From NCBI GenBank assembly GCA_026874595.1, contig CM049306.1, positions 95,965,642 through 96,029,641 of the forward strand: a stretch of 64,000 nt of DNA, in the 5' to 3' direction. Below, piece by piece: positions 11,301 to 22,583 of this stretch. The number at the start of each line of letters is the position of its first letter. The first letter of the stretch is position 1. The translations under genes were made by a program, and so were the position numbers. The stretch comes from Sipunculus nudus. Lineage: Eukaryota > Annelida > Sipuncula > Golfingiida > Sipunculidae. Below the pieces are notes generated by a model, which saw only the letters and a list, made by a program, of their open reading frames with translations, did not search any database and was not told the origin of the DNA.

Positions 11301-14300
11301 AAATCTGAAATAATTAGATTGCAGCATTTTATTCTTCCATGACTTATCTTAAATATACTGCAGATTCCGAAAATTTTGTGGTTTTGACATAAAGCACTCT
11401 TTGTGGGTTAAATATTTTGTGAATTAATCATTCCTGAGTAGTTTCTGATGTTGCTTACTGACTCTACTGATGATGTTAGTGTGACATACTTTTAAACACG
11501 ACAAGCAGTACTAAATGTATCTCTAGCATAATTATAAGAAAAAGAGTGAGAGAGCAAGTCAGTTTTATTAGTGCAAGTCCACTTAAGGCCATCACTGCTG
11601 AATATTTTAAGCTTTACCCAGCCCCAGGTAGAACTGAATTACTTTTTTGCAAAATAAGATTTATTCAGTATTTCGTTTTATATTAAATAGGTTATATTGT
11701 TTTCTATGTGAACAAACAATCAAGAATCCGTAGTAATTGTCTGAATGAATTTAATTGCAGGATGCCAGTGTAGAGGGAGTGGAGAAGAAAATAAACTGTG
11801 GTCAAATAGAAGAACTAATTTTACAGGTAAACAAGCAGCCTCTACCATCAGCAGTCATGCTGGGCTGTACTGTTTATTAATGCCTGTGTGCAAAGTATCA
11901 CAGGTTCCTCATTTCATTGTGTTTTTACCACAGTTAATACAGGAATTTGAGTATATTGTAAATAGCATTAGCATTGCAGTAGTAGGGGCAGTCCCTGCTA
12001 CTGCTATGGCTTATTTTAACAGCAGTTTAAATATATACAGTGTGGTTGCATTCATTTTCGAGGCTAATATTTCACAATTTTCACCAATTTGTTGTTTTTC
12101 ATGACGGTTTTATTTTCATGATTTTACCCTACAGTTACTTACACTTAGTATATGCATTATCACATTAATTAACTAGAATACGGGTAGTCGACAAGGGACT
12201 ACGTGTATCCACCAAAATTAGAGTGGAACGGGTGAAGTGAGGCATGGATTGAGTGGCAAGGGGAAATAGAGCGAGGTGTGTTGTATATTAGCATGGATGT
12301 CTGCAGCTGAAATCTGTATGTAGGTTGCGCCACCTACCACAAATCCAGAAAGCTGTCAAAGTTGTATACATATGCAAAATTTTAGGCAGAAAAGTCAAAC
12401 CGCTACATGTATATGAGTAATTTTAGCCCATGGCACACAGACAGATGCTGTGCAAAAATGGTTGCAGGTGGCCCCTTCAGTTTTGTGTATGATAAAAAGC
12501 TATGTGAGATCTAAACACATGCAAAATTTTGGGCAAATCGGTCAAATAGTTCCCGATATATGAGCTTGGGTGTCTGCAGCTTAAACTAGAATGTAGGTGG
12601 TGCCACCTGTCATAAAATCAAGAAAGATGTCTAGGATGTGTAAAACTGCAAAATTTTTAGGCATATATGTCAAACCACTGCCGAGATAGGAGTGATATTA
12701 TCTCACGGCAGACAAACAGATGAACGCTGTGCAAAAATGGTTGCAGGTGGCGCCACAAGTTTTGTGTATGATAAAGAGCTATGTGAGATATATACACATG
12801 CAAAATTTTGGCCAAATCGGTCAAATGGTACCCGAGCTATGATATGAGCTTGGATGTCTGCAGCATGAACGTGAATGTAGGTGGTGCCACCTGTCATAAA
12901 ATCAAGAAAGCTATCCAGGATGTATATGCATGCCGAATTTTAGAATAATTAGTCAATTATGAGTTATGAGTGATTTTAACCTAAGGCAGATGAACAGATG
13001 GACACTGTGCAAACATGGTTGCAGGTGGCGGCACCATTTGTGTATGTTATAAAGCTATCCAAGGGCTACATTTGTACAAAATTTTTTTCCTGATCAGTCA
13101 AACAGTTCCCGAGATATGTGGGTTTATGTGTGGAAACAGACGCACAAATGGACACTGGGCAGAGAGGAAAGGTCAGAGGTCAATGCGAATTCGTTAGGCA
13201 CCAGTTCACACATGACCCGATAATTGGTGCAAGTTTCAGAAAAATATGTCCAGTAATCTCAGACAAGTTCTCCAGAAACGAATGCGGCGGCGGCAGACCC
13301 CAGTCAAAAACATAGTATCTGCAAAACTTCGTTTTGGCGGATACAATTAATATATGCGCTAATTTGTTTTTTTAGCTCAGCTGACTTTCAGTTATGCTGG
13401 GCTATAGCGATGGGTCTTTGTCAGTCGTCCTTCCGTCCGGCCGGCCGTCCGTCCGTTAGCAGGGCACAAATCGTAACTGTAGGGGCTAGGGCCATGAACC
13501 CTATGCAGTCTTAGAGGTTATAATAAGATCTCCTTGCAAACCTGAAATTAGGTCACTGCGACCTATATTCTCGAAGTTATGGGGTGTGTTTGCACCCCCC
13601 AGAAATAACTCTGTGAGACATAATTTTCATCCCAAACCTTCCATCTTTCACATACAGCTCACCTACCAACAGGGGAAGAACCATAATTTTTTTGAGGTCA
13701 AAAGGTCAAAGGTCAAGGTCACAGGAGCCTCTTCTTTGAAAAGCCTGTGGATGCATTTTAAGCCAACCCTTTCATCCCAATTCTTTGATTTTTCACATAT
13801 AGCTCACCTACTAAGTTGGAGAAGAATCCTATAGATTTTGAGGTCACAAGGTCAAAGGTCAGGGTCACAGGATCCACTTCTTTGAAAAGGTTGTGGACAC
13901 ATTTCAAGCTAGACTTTTCATTCCAAACCTTCCAGCACTGATATCGCTTCTCTGCCAACAGGTGAAATGACCTGTTGATTTTGAGGTCAAAGGTAAAGTT
14001 CACAGCACCCACTTCTTGCGTGGAGTCATTTTCAGGCAAACTTTTCAATCTGTACCTTCCATCTGTCATATATGGCTTACCTACCAATAAGGGAAGAAGC
14101 CTATTGATGGTGAGGTCAAAAAGTCAAAGATCAAGGTCACAATATTTAATTGTTCTAAATGCTTGTGAGCATATTTCAAGTGTAACTGTTCAACCCAAAC
14201 CTTCAGTCTTTCACATATGCCACATCTATGCATCACTCAGTTTGACTCAAACTTCATATTTATGGGTCTTTTTGCTTGAATAAATAACTTATTGATTTTG

Positions 14301-17300
14301 GGGTCAGCTGGTCAGCAGGTTAAAGGTTGCAGGTCAAAGTTATTCACTCATAGGTTGCCAAGTAATTACACCAGATTTAAGTGGTTAGTAGTTACCCATC
14401 ATTTAGAAAGAATCCAGTTGATATATGGGCAAAAGGCCAAGGTCATAGGTCAGGGATGTTCACAATTACTTATTTTATAGACCATCTCTATTTTTCTTGT
14501 ATATATAACCATCCCACTCCAGCTGGTACATCTCCCTGTGTGGCTGTAATTGTGAGTGACACTGGTGACATATGACTCCCTTTTGTATCAGCCTATTAAG
14601 TGATAAGGCTCAGTGATAAGTACCTCGTTACTTCATATAAAAAACACTGTTGTCAGAATGCTTCAGCCAGGCATTAAGACTATGAGAGTATAGTATTAAG
14701 GTTTAGCTACTGATTTATAAGATGATGGGAACATTTTGCAGTTTATTTTATGGAATCCTAGCAATAAACTTAGTTTCCTAGATATCTGAATATTTTAATA
14801 TATATCACCACATATAAAAGCAAGTGTTTGTTCTCATAATATGTGGATCTGTACCTTGATTTAGGATGGCTTTTTGTTTTATTTCAAGACTCTTAGTCAT
14901 GCTTTCTGCATTTCTTTTCTTTCAGGTTTGGCAGTTTACCTACCCTGCTGACCCCATTGAAAAGCAGAGTGATAATAAAAAATATTGGACTTACACTTTT
15001 TACAATTGCATATCTATAAATCTGATATGAGAGCCTGGACATGCCTTTTGAATAATTTTGGGCATTCATTACTGGATAATTTGCCCCAAGTTTGATCTCT
15101 TATTGGAGAATGTGGGATATCAAATGTCATACTTGTCAGAAATCCATTATGTCTGCCAGTTAGCCACCTTAGAAATTCTTTCTTCAGTGCAGTTTCAGTA
15201 ATTTTTCTTTAATGTTTGGTCCGATTTAGAGAATGTGTGTTTTCTGATTTCAGACTTGTCAGAAGTCCAATATGGCCACCAGGCAACCATCTTTTAATTC
15301 CTTTTGATCATATTATCTCAAGAACAGTTAAAGTGAATGCAGTTGGATGTATATTTATGTAATCTTGTAAATGATTGGGTCAAATATTTCTGAATAAATA
15401 TTACCATCATTTATAAAAGTGCAGTACAGTTGGCTTGTATTGAATAAAAATTCATACAGAAGCACCTGTTTCTCAATAATTCTTGCATGTATTTCCTTGA
15501 TTTTTGCTATATATTATGATCTTATATTTGCCCTTTGTGGTGTTCCTTTGAGACTGACAGGTTTCAAGCAAGCTGTTGGAATAGTTCCTGATAGCTTAAC
15601 AATCATGCATTTTCCTCAGACCATCAATTCACTGTGTTTTAACCAGACATAGGTGATATATATTTCTGTTGTCATAGAAAATTTTCAACAAATTGGCAAA
15701 TTGGTTCTTCAAAATTTGACTGGAAGTTGTGAATCTCAGTCCACGATGTCACAGGTCATGCTTGGCAGCTGAGCGTCATGACCCATGGGTCACTTGTTTA
15801 TGAGAACCCACACAACAAAAATAAATTCTTGTCCCCTATATAGGTATATGGAATATCTGATATTATTTATACTGTTTATCATTGAATAACAGGTAACAAA
15901 AACATATATATCATCATTTACAATATCATTCATTTTTCTTTCAGTTTTTAAACCTATAGGCATGTTCATTTGGATAACATCCTTAAAATGACCATGAGTC
16001 TGTAGTGTTTTATTCATGAGTTTTCCTTTCACGCATATGTCAAGATTTTGAAAGCATTGCCAACAAAACACCAACCACAGTATTTTTAGCGAACCTGTGA
16101 GCTTATGCGATGGTGTTGCGTCGTCCTTCGTCTGTACGTTAACCTATACTTTCTTGAAAACGGCAAGAATAAGCATCATCAAATTTTATGCATAAAGTCA
16201 TCTAAAAAACTCTATCGGATTTTGCTTCTTTTTTGGCTAACTGCATTTTCTTAGATTTTATAGGGAAAAAGCTAAAAAAGCTAAAAAAATCTTCTTCTCC
16301 AAATCTGATCAGCCAAATTGTCCAGTATTTTACAGAAATGATTTCTGGAACAATCTCTCTCAAGTTTGTTCGAATGGTTTAAGTTCGGTGTTTTTTGGCC
16401 GAGTTACAGGAAGTTGAACTTAGTCATCTGTCCAAAAAAGCATACTAAAATTACAGTCTCAGAAATGGCTTGAGCTATCATCACCAAATTTTATGCCAAT
16501 GTTGGTCACATGAGTCATATCTGAAATTGAGGTATTGGTGGCGCCACGCGCATCGGCCTTTTTTGTACGGGGGTCATCAGTGCCCGCATCAAACTGAAGT
16601 CTACAAATAACTTCTTCTCTGAAACGATATGGCCAAATTGTTTAATATCGCACAGAAATGATCCTAGGGTAGTGCTTTCTGAAGTTTGTTCAAATGGTCT
16701 CAGTTCAGTGACTTTTGGCTAAGTTATGGGAAGCTGAATTTAGTCATATGACATAGCAGCCCATTTTAGTTAAGTGGCTAAAAAAATCTTCTTCTCAAAA
16801 ACCACTGGGCCAATTCTTAAATCTCACACATTAATTATCCTTAGATGTTGATAATTCAAGTTTGTTCAAATGGTCTCAGTTCAGTGACTTTTGGCTAAGT
16901 TATGAGAAGCTGAATTTAGTCATATGCTGTAACAGCCCATTTTAGCTAAGTTTCTACAAAAATCTTCTTCTCAAAAACCACTGGGCCAAATTTTTAAATC
17001 TCACACATTAATTATCCTTAGATGTTGATAATTCAAGTTTGTTCAAATGGTTTTGGTTCAATGACTTTTGGCTGAATTATGGGAAGCTGAACTTTGCCAT
17101 TTTGCTGTTTTTTCCCATATGAGTTATAAACCTACAAAACGTTTTTTGACTAATGATACTGAGGCCAGTTTGTTTAATATTTTTCAAGAATAATTCCCTG
17201 AATAATTCTTATAATAATTGTCTTTTATGGTTCCAAAGAATGAATTTTGGCTGATTTATAAAGATTGAATTGAGTCTTTTTACCATATATGTTAGCTGTG

Positions 17301-18875
17301 TGATGCTGTTACATCTAGCCTGGCACCAGTTTATCAGCATTTATTACATCATGCCACTAGACATTTAGATTTCAGGTTATCTTCGGTTAATATTGACAAG
17401 AAAGTTTTTTTAAAAGCTTTTAAAAAATTTAGATTTATGATTTAAGTTATTCATCATACCAGGCAATGTTACAATCATGGATATTCAGCTCTCTGTGGCT
17501 ATATAAAGACAACTGTACATGGATTATAAATTATTGGTATCCCTACTCAACTTAATTCAAGAATTTGCCATCAGTGAGATATATCTGTACTTTAAATTTG
17601 CATTCAGTATGCATCCGTTATAATTTTACATATATTCCTGATTTCTTTTTTTATAAAAAGTCAGCTGAAAAGCATTTTGTATTGGGAAAATAAATTTTAA
17701 AGTTATTTCAAGTAGGGACCACTTTTGTGTTCAGATGGCAGCACTTGGTTTACCATTAGCAGATTGCCAGTGCCTTGATGTTGGCCATAAGCCAAGATGA
17801 TGTCAGCTCTATAAATAGTTTTAGCACAGTGCCAGGATTGGAAGAAGTGCAGCCAGGTATAGGTCTCGAGTTCACTCAGTGCAGTAGCTGCATTCTATTT
17901 ATAGCTTTGGCAGACTGCTCACTGCATCATATTTGGCACCAAAGCTAAGCCTGAATCTATTTATAGCTTTGGCAGACTGCCAACTGTGTCAGATTATGCA
18001 ACAGGTCAAGAGTTCACTTAGTGCAGCCAGGTACAGGTCAAAAGTTCACTCAGTCTAGCCAGGTGCAGGTCAAGAGTTCACTCAGTGCAGTAGCTTGAGG
18101 CAGCAATTTGTCCAAGGTCACTCGGGGGCAACTGCCTTACTCACCTAAGCCTTGTCAGCCCAGTGCATCAAACTCTGGAGAAGTTTGATGTATTGGACTG
18201 ATATTTTGACCTGTCTATGCATCTTTGATGGTATTCTTATTTACAAAACAGTTGGTGCCACGTACATTGACTTTTGCACAGTGTATGTGCCTGCTTATTT
18301 CTACAGAGGAATTTGATATATCAGTCTGAAAATTGGCATATGTGTATATCTCTGATAGCTTCGAAGTATACAAGACTGGTGGTGCCAGCTACAGTCGTTT
18401 TTGTGTTGTGTGCACCCATGCCAGAATTTCAGCAGTGATGTTTGTGTAATTGTTTCTTATTCAAAATGTTTAGTACTTTCATTGTTCATATACATGAAAA
18501 GTAATGTTCCAGCATTAAAGCATTATACCTGGTGTATTTCCCAATGCACAGGTTCGCATTAGGTCTGTAGGCCTTGTTATAATCCATAACTGATTTTAAA
18601 CAATGTGTCAGTCAAATTGACAAGAAACTTAATTAAAAAATAAATATTACATATAGAATTGGACAAATAGGGGTAACATGACCAGGTAAAAATGTAGATG
18701 ATTACAGTAGCCAAACACATAGAACTTATAAGTAACAGGTTAAATTGTGCATAATTTTGTCAATTTGTTTCAGGCTGAACGCGAATTGACACTGGCAAGG
18801 AAAATGGTCCAATGGCAGCCCTGGCAGCCTCTAATTGGTGAAGCTCCTGCCAATCAGTGGAAGTGGCCAGTGTAA
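5300..18875 (+). CDS. NDUFA5: NADH dehydrogenase (ubiquinone) 1 alpha subcomplex subunit 5, complete five-exon gene
   Basis: Joining 5300-5320, 10499-10543, 11029-11145, 11761-11826 and 18774-18875 gives a 116-residue protein, the same length as human NDUFA5 as I recall it. The start MAGVLKKTTGL, the central EEAAYRRHT, the C-terminal ELTLARKM and the ending QWKWPV are hallmarks of the family (B13 subunit). Every intron is phase 0 with GT and AG ends, and the ATG sits in gcgtcATGGCT, a good context. NDUFA5 is an accessory subunit of respiratory complex I on the matrix side, near the junction of the peripheral and membrane arms; it is not catalytic. It has no cleavable presequence, as expected. 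No frameshift or missing segment is seen, so the gene looks functional. Its introns are full of transposon debris, and the downstream neighbour is on the opposite strand. Confidence 0.95.
6694..7222. mobile_element. hAT-type MITE with 8-bp target duplication and GTACCT-rich arms
   Basis: The ends CAGGGATGGGGCCAGGT and the reverse complement of ACCTGGCCCCAACCCTG form an imperfect terminal inverted repeat. Both sides are flanked by the direct repeat gcatccag (6686-6693 and 7223-7230). An 8-bp duplication with CAGGG termini is typical of hAT transposons. Just inside each end lie arrays of gtacct/aggtac, so the two arms can pair over about 130 bp. No ORF of note is present, so it is non-autonomous. 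It lies in NDUFA5 intron 1 next to a Tigger relic. Confidence 0.88.
7231..8084 (-). pseudogene. Decayed Tigger/pogo-like transposase (CENP-B/TIGD family)
   Basis: From the ATG at 8084 the minus strand reads a CENP-B-type helix-turn-helix: LKDKVNLIQ, then [13 protein letters not shown] (compare the usual KTQVSNILKRK), ending at a stop at 7869. Further on, out of frame, come [26 protein letters not shown] and [11 protein letters not shown] then NKKAWMTS, all typical of the pogo DDE region. A C-terminal acidic stretch and helix follow, near 7440-7250. Several stops and frameshifts are visible. The part after KKAWMTS that should hold the last catalytic acids is missing, so it is inactive. The hAT MITE abuts its 3' end. 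Confidence 0.8.
8627..10161. mobile_element. Non-autonomous hAT-like element, 1.5 kb, with 8-bp target duplication
   Basis: The left end TAGGGTTGGCAAGTTTTAGGC and the right end (reverse complement CAGGATTGGGTTTTAGGCC) form an imperfect inverted repeat. The direct repeat ctggtcag flanks it at 8619-8626 and 10162-10169. Several aggttttaggca motifs lie inside each end (8641-8735 and 10066-10145) as subterminal repeats. The 1.5-kb interior is AT-rich with no long ORF. It is inside NDUFA5 intron 1. Confidence 0.8.
10499..10543 (+). CDS. NDUFA5: NDUFA5 exon 2
   Basis: Preceded by tctattttcag and followed by gtaagg. Fifteen codons, beginning TTGLTGLAV and ending DPHK; phase 0 at both ends. The frame stays open into the intron, but the protein match stops at the donor. 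Confidence 0.95.
11029..11145 (+). CDS. NDUFA5: NDUFA5 exon 3
   Basis: Acceptor tttttcag, donor gtaagt. Thirty-nine codons, including LLYDKIL, the conserved EEAAYRRHT and ending LGVVKS; phase 0. Confidence 0.95.
11761..11826 (+). CDS. NDUFA5: NDUFA5 exon 4
   Basis: Acceptor ttaattgcag, donor gtaaac. Twenty-two codons, beginning [11 protein letters not shown] and ending with the family motif QIEELILQ; phase 0. The following intron is about 6.9 kb. Confidence 0.95.
12170..13325 (+). repeat. Dispersed repeat family B, copy 1
   Basis: Begins around actagaatacgggtagtcgac and contains three or four internal sub-repeats of about 350 bp. Each has a ttgcaggtggcgccac-like block followed by catgcaaaattttggcc, cggtcaaa and cgagatatgagc. 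A second copy lies in the same orientation at 22736-23515. No coding is seen. Confidence 0.75.
13370..14580 (+). repeat. Dispersed repeat with agctcagctga and gtccgtccg start
   Basis: Starts with agctcagctgactttcag and then ccttccgtccggccggcc. It continues with roughly 150-bp internal repeats containing gaggtcaaaggtcaaggtcac and cctaccaac-ggggaag. A short related inverted end (ggacagaaggacggac ... gctgagctaaa) appears at 55201-55270. The small ORFs inside are frame fragments of the repeats. Confidence 0.6.
14581..16081 (+). other. NDUFA5 intron 4, unremarkable
   Basis: AT-rich intron sequence. The only notable item is the palindrome gacccatgggtc at 15779-15790. Confidence 0.4.
16082..18580 (+). 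mobile_element. TIR-bearing repeat family A, copy 1 (GCGAACCTGTG ends)
   Basis: GCGAACCTGTG at 16089-16099 and its exact reverse complement CACAGGTTCGC at 18547-18557 bound this element. The left half carries about four degenerate ~185-bp tandem units with gttcaaatggtctcagttcagtgac. The right half has about 35-bp units of the type caggtcaagagttcactcagtgcag (17850-18110). Inverted copies lie at 22584-24438 and 50809-52687. No transposase ORF is seen, so it looks non-autonomous. Confidence 0.7.
18774..18875 (+). CDS. NDUFA5: NDUFA5 exon 5 with stop
   Basis: Acceptor caatttgtttcag. Thirty-three codons and TAA. It has [11 protein letters not shown] and ends ANQWKWPV, which matches the end of animal NDUFA5. 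Confidence 0.95.
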   Translation, partial: AERELTLARKMVQWQPWQPLIGEAPANQWKWPV

Positions 18876-19093
18876 TGACAGACTAGACTAGCTTGTTATA
18901 TGTAATAATAAACACCAGGAAAATCAGGAGTGGATAGTCAGTCATCGATGAAGCAATGATCAGGACAGATTCCAGTGTTTGTGTCACACTTATAGTTTTC
19001 TACAGAATGAAGGACCTGTTAAATTAAGGAAAGACACGGTTTGTTGAAATATGGCAGAGTTTGGTTTGACCTGGACTGTGTTAAAATAATGTA

Positions 19094-19099
19094 AATAAA
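19094..19099 (+). terminator. Candidate NDUFA5 polyadenylation signal
   Basis: AATAAA about 220 nt after the stop codon. Another AATAAA at 18907-18912 is only 32 nt after the stop and could also be used. Confidence 0.45.
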
Positions 19100-19329
19100 T
19101 ATTTAAAACCTTAATCTTGAGTTTTGGTATTTTAAGTGTAGTGGATAATTGAGAACATTTGTTTAAAATGTATGAATAAGCTGCTTTTAATTTGCTCTCT
19201 TTTTAACTTGCAGTACCATGCTGGTTTAGTTTGCAAGGTCCATATACCTGTTCTCACAGTATGCAAAGTGTATACTAGTATATTCTTGTCCCTACATATT
19301 TTATCATGGTGGGCTAGGTCCATTTATCT

Positions 19330-19770
19330 GTTATCACTGGGATAAAAGTCCATATAACTTCATCACAACAGACAGTCCTTGTATCTAATTTTGTTTCACA
19401 GTCGGCAAAGTCCACATATCTGGACTTCTGTTTCACACTGAGCAAAGTCCATATCACCATGGAAAAAGTCCATACATCATCAAAGTGGGAAAAGTCTATA
19501 TATCATTGTTACAGTAGGCAATGTCCATATATCTTTATCATGGTGGGAAAAATCCATATATTCTTATCACAGTGGGCAAAGTCAACATATCTTTATCAGA
19601 GTGGGCAAAGTCAACATATCTTTATCACAGTGGGCAAAGTATATTTACCTTTATCACAGTGGGCAAAGTCAATCTTGATCTTTCTTCATCACGGCGTGAA
19701 GTCCATTTATTTTTATCACAGTTGAAAATAATACATCTCTTTCACATTTTGTAAATTCCATGTCCATTTT
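19330..19770. repeat. Minisatellite, ~29-bp period
   Basis: Repeated tatctttatcacagtgggc aaagtccat units. The best-preserved copies lie at 19550-19680 with a 29-bp spacing; they become degenerate outward. It starts about 450 bp after the NDUFA5 stop. Small ORFs here are readings of the repeat. Confidence 0.8.
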
Positions 19771-22560
19771 CCCAGTGGGTGAAGTCAATATGTCTTTGGT
19801 TTTGCAGTTGGCAAAAGCCCACAAAATATTACACACAAGCAGAAGCATATGACAAGTTAAAGCGGGGTTTATGTAAAGCAACATTTTATTACTTGTGACC
19901 CTGTACAAAAATCGACATGGATCTCAGCAAACACACAAAGAAATGCAGAGGATGCCATTACAATATAACACAAGCATCCAAATAGTGGCCATATGTCTCC
20001 AAAGAAAATCCTGCACATAACTTGTCAAGTCTAACTGATACGGTGGATCGTCACCAGAACATGAAACTTGACTTCTCCTTCAACTACCAAGTGTCACTAC
20101 TAGGGGGACTATTCTAAATGAATTCATGCACTAGTAACTTTTAATCACCAGATCTCATCTAAGTGAACAAGTTATGAGGAATAACAAAACTACAGACTAT
20201 ATAACACAAGGTAAAATCATAACACTGTTTGCTCTTGGCAAATTAAATATCCTGTTCCGTTCTATTGCCACACTGCAATACTGTCTACATTATTGCTACT
20301 CCAGTTATTACTATACTATACTGTCCTAGTTTTGCCAGCAATTTATGCTGCCTTAAATATCATCCTTTAACACCTGCATGAATAATCAACAGTACTGAAC
20401 TACCATTACAGATCCTATCTTAAAATTTCATTAGGGTTTTTCTAGAAGTGTTTTTATTCAACTATATTATCCTCTTTTTTTTTTTTTAATTTTCATTATT
20501 AAATTGCAAGACCTGGATTTCAAATAAAAGAAAAAGTAGCTCTCATGATTCAAAAGAGTAATTCTCACCTCCTTAAAGAATGTTAATTTAGGATAATTTA
20601 TTCTATTAATCATACTATTAATCATAAATATTAAGTGTTTATGGAGCATTTTGCCACGTCGCATCCATTTTAGCTGTTCTGTCTGTTGTCAATACTCCAA
20701 TATCATATGTTGATTTTTCTGAAACTTGCAATGGCACAACAGGTAAAAATGGTTACATGACACTTTTTAAAAGTTCCTGGTGAGTTTTGTTTCTGACATG
20801 AATATTTTGCACGTTACATAAACATAAAAACTTAAAACATTCAGGCTGTAAGAAAGTCAGGTCCATCTTACTAATGATGTTCAGATTATATGCACTCATT
20901 TCAACACTTCCAGCTTAAGAATTAGAATCCTTCAATATCACAAAACAGTTTGTCATGCAGAATAGTTTATTTCAGGAGGAAACTTTAAAGACTACACATT
21001 AAATATAAACCCTAACTGAGCCAACAATAAGACAGCTTCGTACAAATTCTAAGGTACTCAACTATATCAACAACACGTAACATGTATGTCATAAACGATG
21101 CACAGCCAACGGAGATGAGCACTTTGAATGTATTTAAAGGATCCAAGTAGCCAGTGTAATGTATGGAGAGAGATAACAGTGTACAGAGACCTAAGATAAC
21201 ATCCACAAATATATACTCATCCAAACCTTTATTTGGTTACTTATGAAGAAGTGTATTTGAGACAGAAAATCACAAAGATTTCCAATTCAACAGATTAACA
21301 TAATTGTGGTGCAAACGTTTTTTCTGCATTTTTTTTCTACCACTATTAAACTACCACAAGTACATCATATTTGCATATATAATTAGCATGTAATGGCACA
21401 ACTGACAGGAAGCCTCTTTGTCCAATTAATTAATTTTAAATATTAAGGAATCATCAATCAACATTTAATATATCTTTAAAGGGCAAAATATATGGGATTT
21501 CTCAGGCACATCTTTATTCACAAAGATACCCTTTAAAGTTGTTTCCATGTATTTAACATCTTAAAGTTTAACCCTCTAATTTTCTGAGGGTCACAGGTTT
21601 AACCCCTTTATGCTATGAGAACCACCCAACTCAACATGAGATTAACACCCAGAACTCCCTCATTTGACGTGATTTTTCTGAGATTAGACACACTGTTTAT
21701 TTATTTTCAGTACTGATGATTTCCTAAAGCAAACAGTTAACCATATCAGTAGTTACTGTTGAAAATTACGATAAAGATAAAATGAAAAGTGAACAAGATT
21801 TTACCTATAACGTAAATACACAGAGTATCACAATCTGTCTGAAATCTTAATTTGATATGAGCAGAAAAGGGTTTAAAGAGAAAGATTGTGCTAGTAAACC
21901 CTTTTTCTGCAAGCCCCAGTCTCTAATTTAATTTCAATGAATCCTTGATCATGTCTGAATCTAATTGTTCATGTGATTCTACTCTGGCTGACAATTTAAA
22001 GAAATCCAGCATTAATCTATTACATGTGGATTTATAACAGCTTGATCATTTGTCAGTGTTCAACAATCCACCCAGTCTAACATAAATATTAATGTCAACA
22101 AATCTAGTCCAACAGTAACAGTCTATACACTCCCCAGTCCTCTAAATAAAGGAATCTCATTTGTATATTCATCACAAGTAGCAATAGAATTTGTAAACCA
22201 AGCAGTTTCTGCAGTGTGTCATAACCATGCACTGTAAATCAACAAAGAAATGCAACAAATATTGTTTACAATACTGTAGTATCAATACATCATAAAGGCG
22301 GTCTGTAAAGTTCAAGTGTCCATGTTTATCACTGGTTCTACCTTAAATCTTGGTGGGTTGCGGTCTGCAGGTACACTCCCCAATTTATTATCTACTTGTG
22401 TTTTAACATGGCACCGCTAACTACTAAGCTCCCGCTAAGTATAATACGAACACCTCCCCTGAACAGTACATGAAGTGAGTGGAAACAGCTGTGAGAAATG
22501 GACACTTCAATGATTATATTACACACAAAATATTTACACAAACCAAAATGATATAAACTG
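19771..22560. other. Intergenic, nothing recognised
   Basis: AT-rich sequence with no coding pattern, RNA gene or clear repeat that I can support. Confidence 0.4.
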
Positions 22561-22583
22561 TTTTGAACTAAACAAGGCCTAAT

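Noticed and set aside
13015-14575. Cluster of small plus ORFs
   Set aside because: They lie in dispersed repeat families B and the gtccgtccg repeat, share repeated words, and show no domain.
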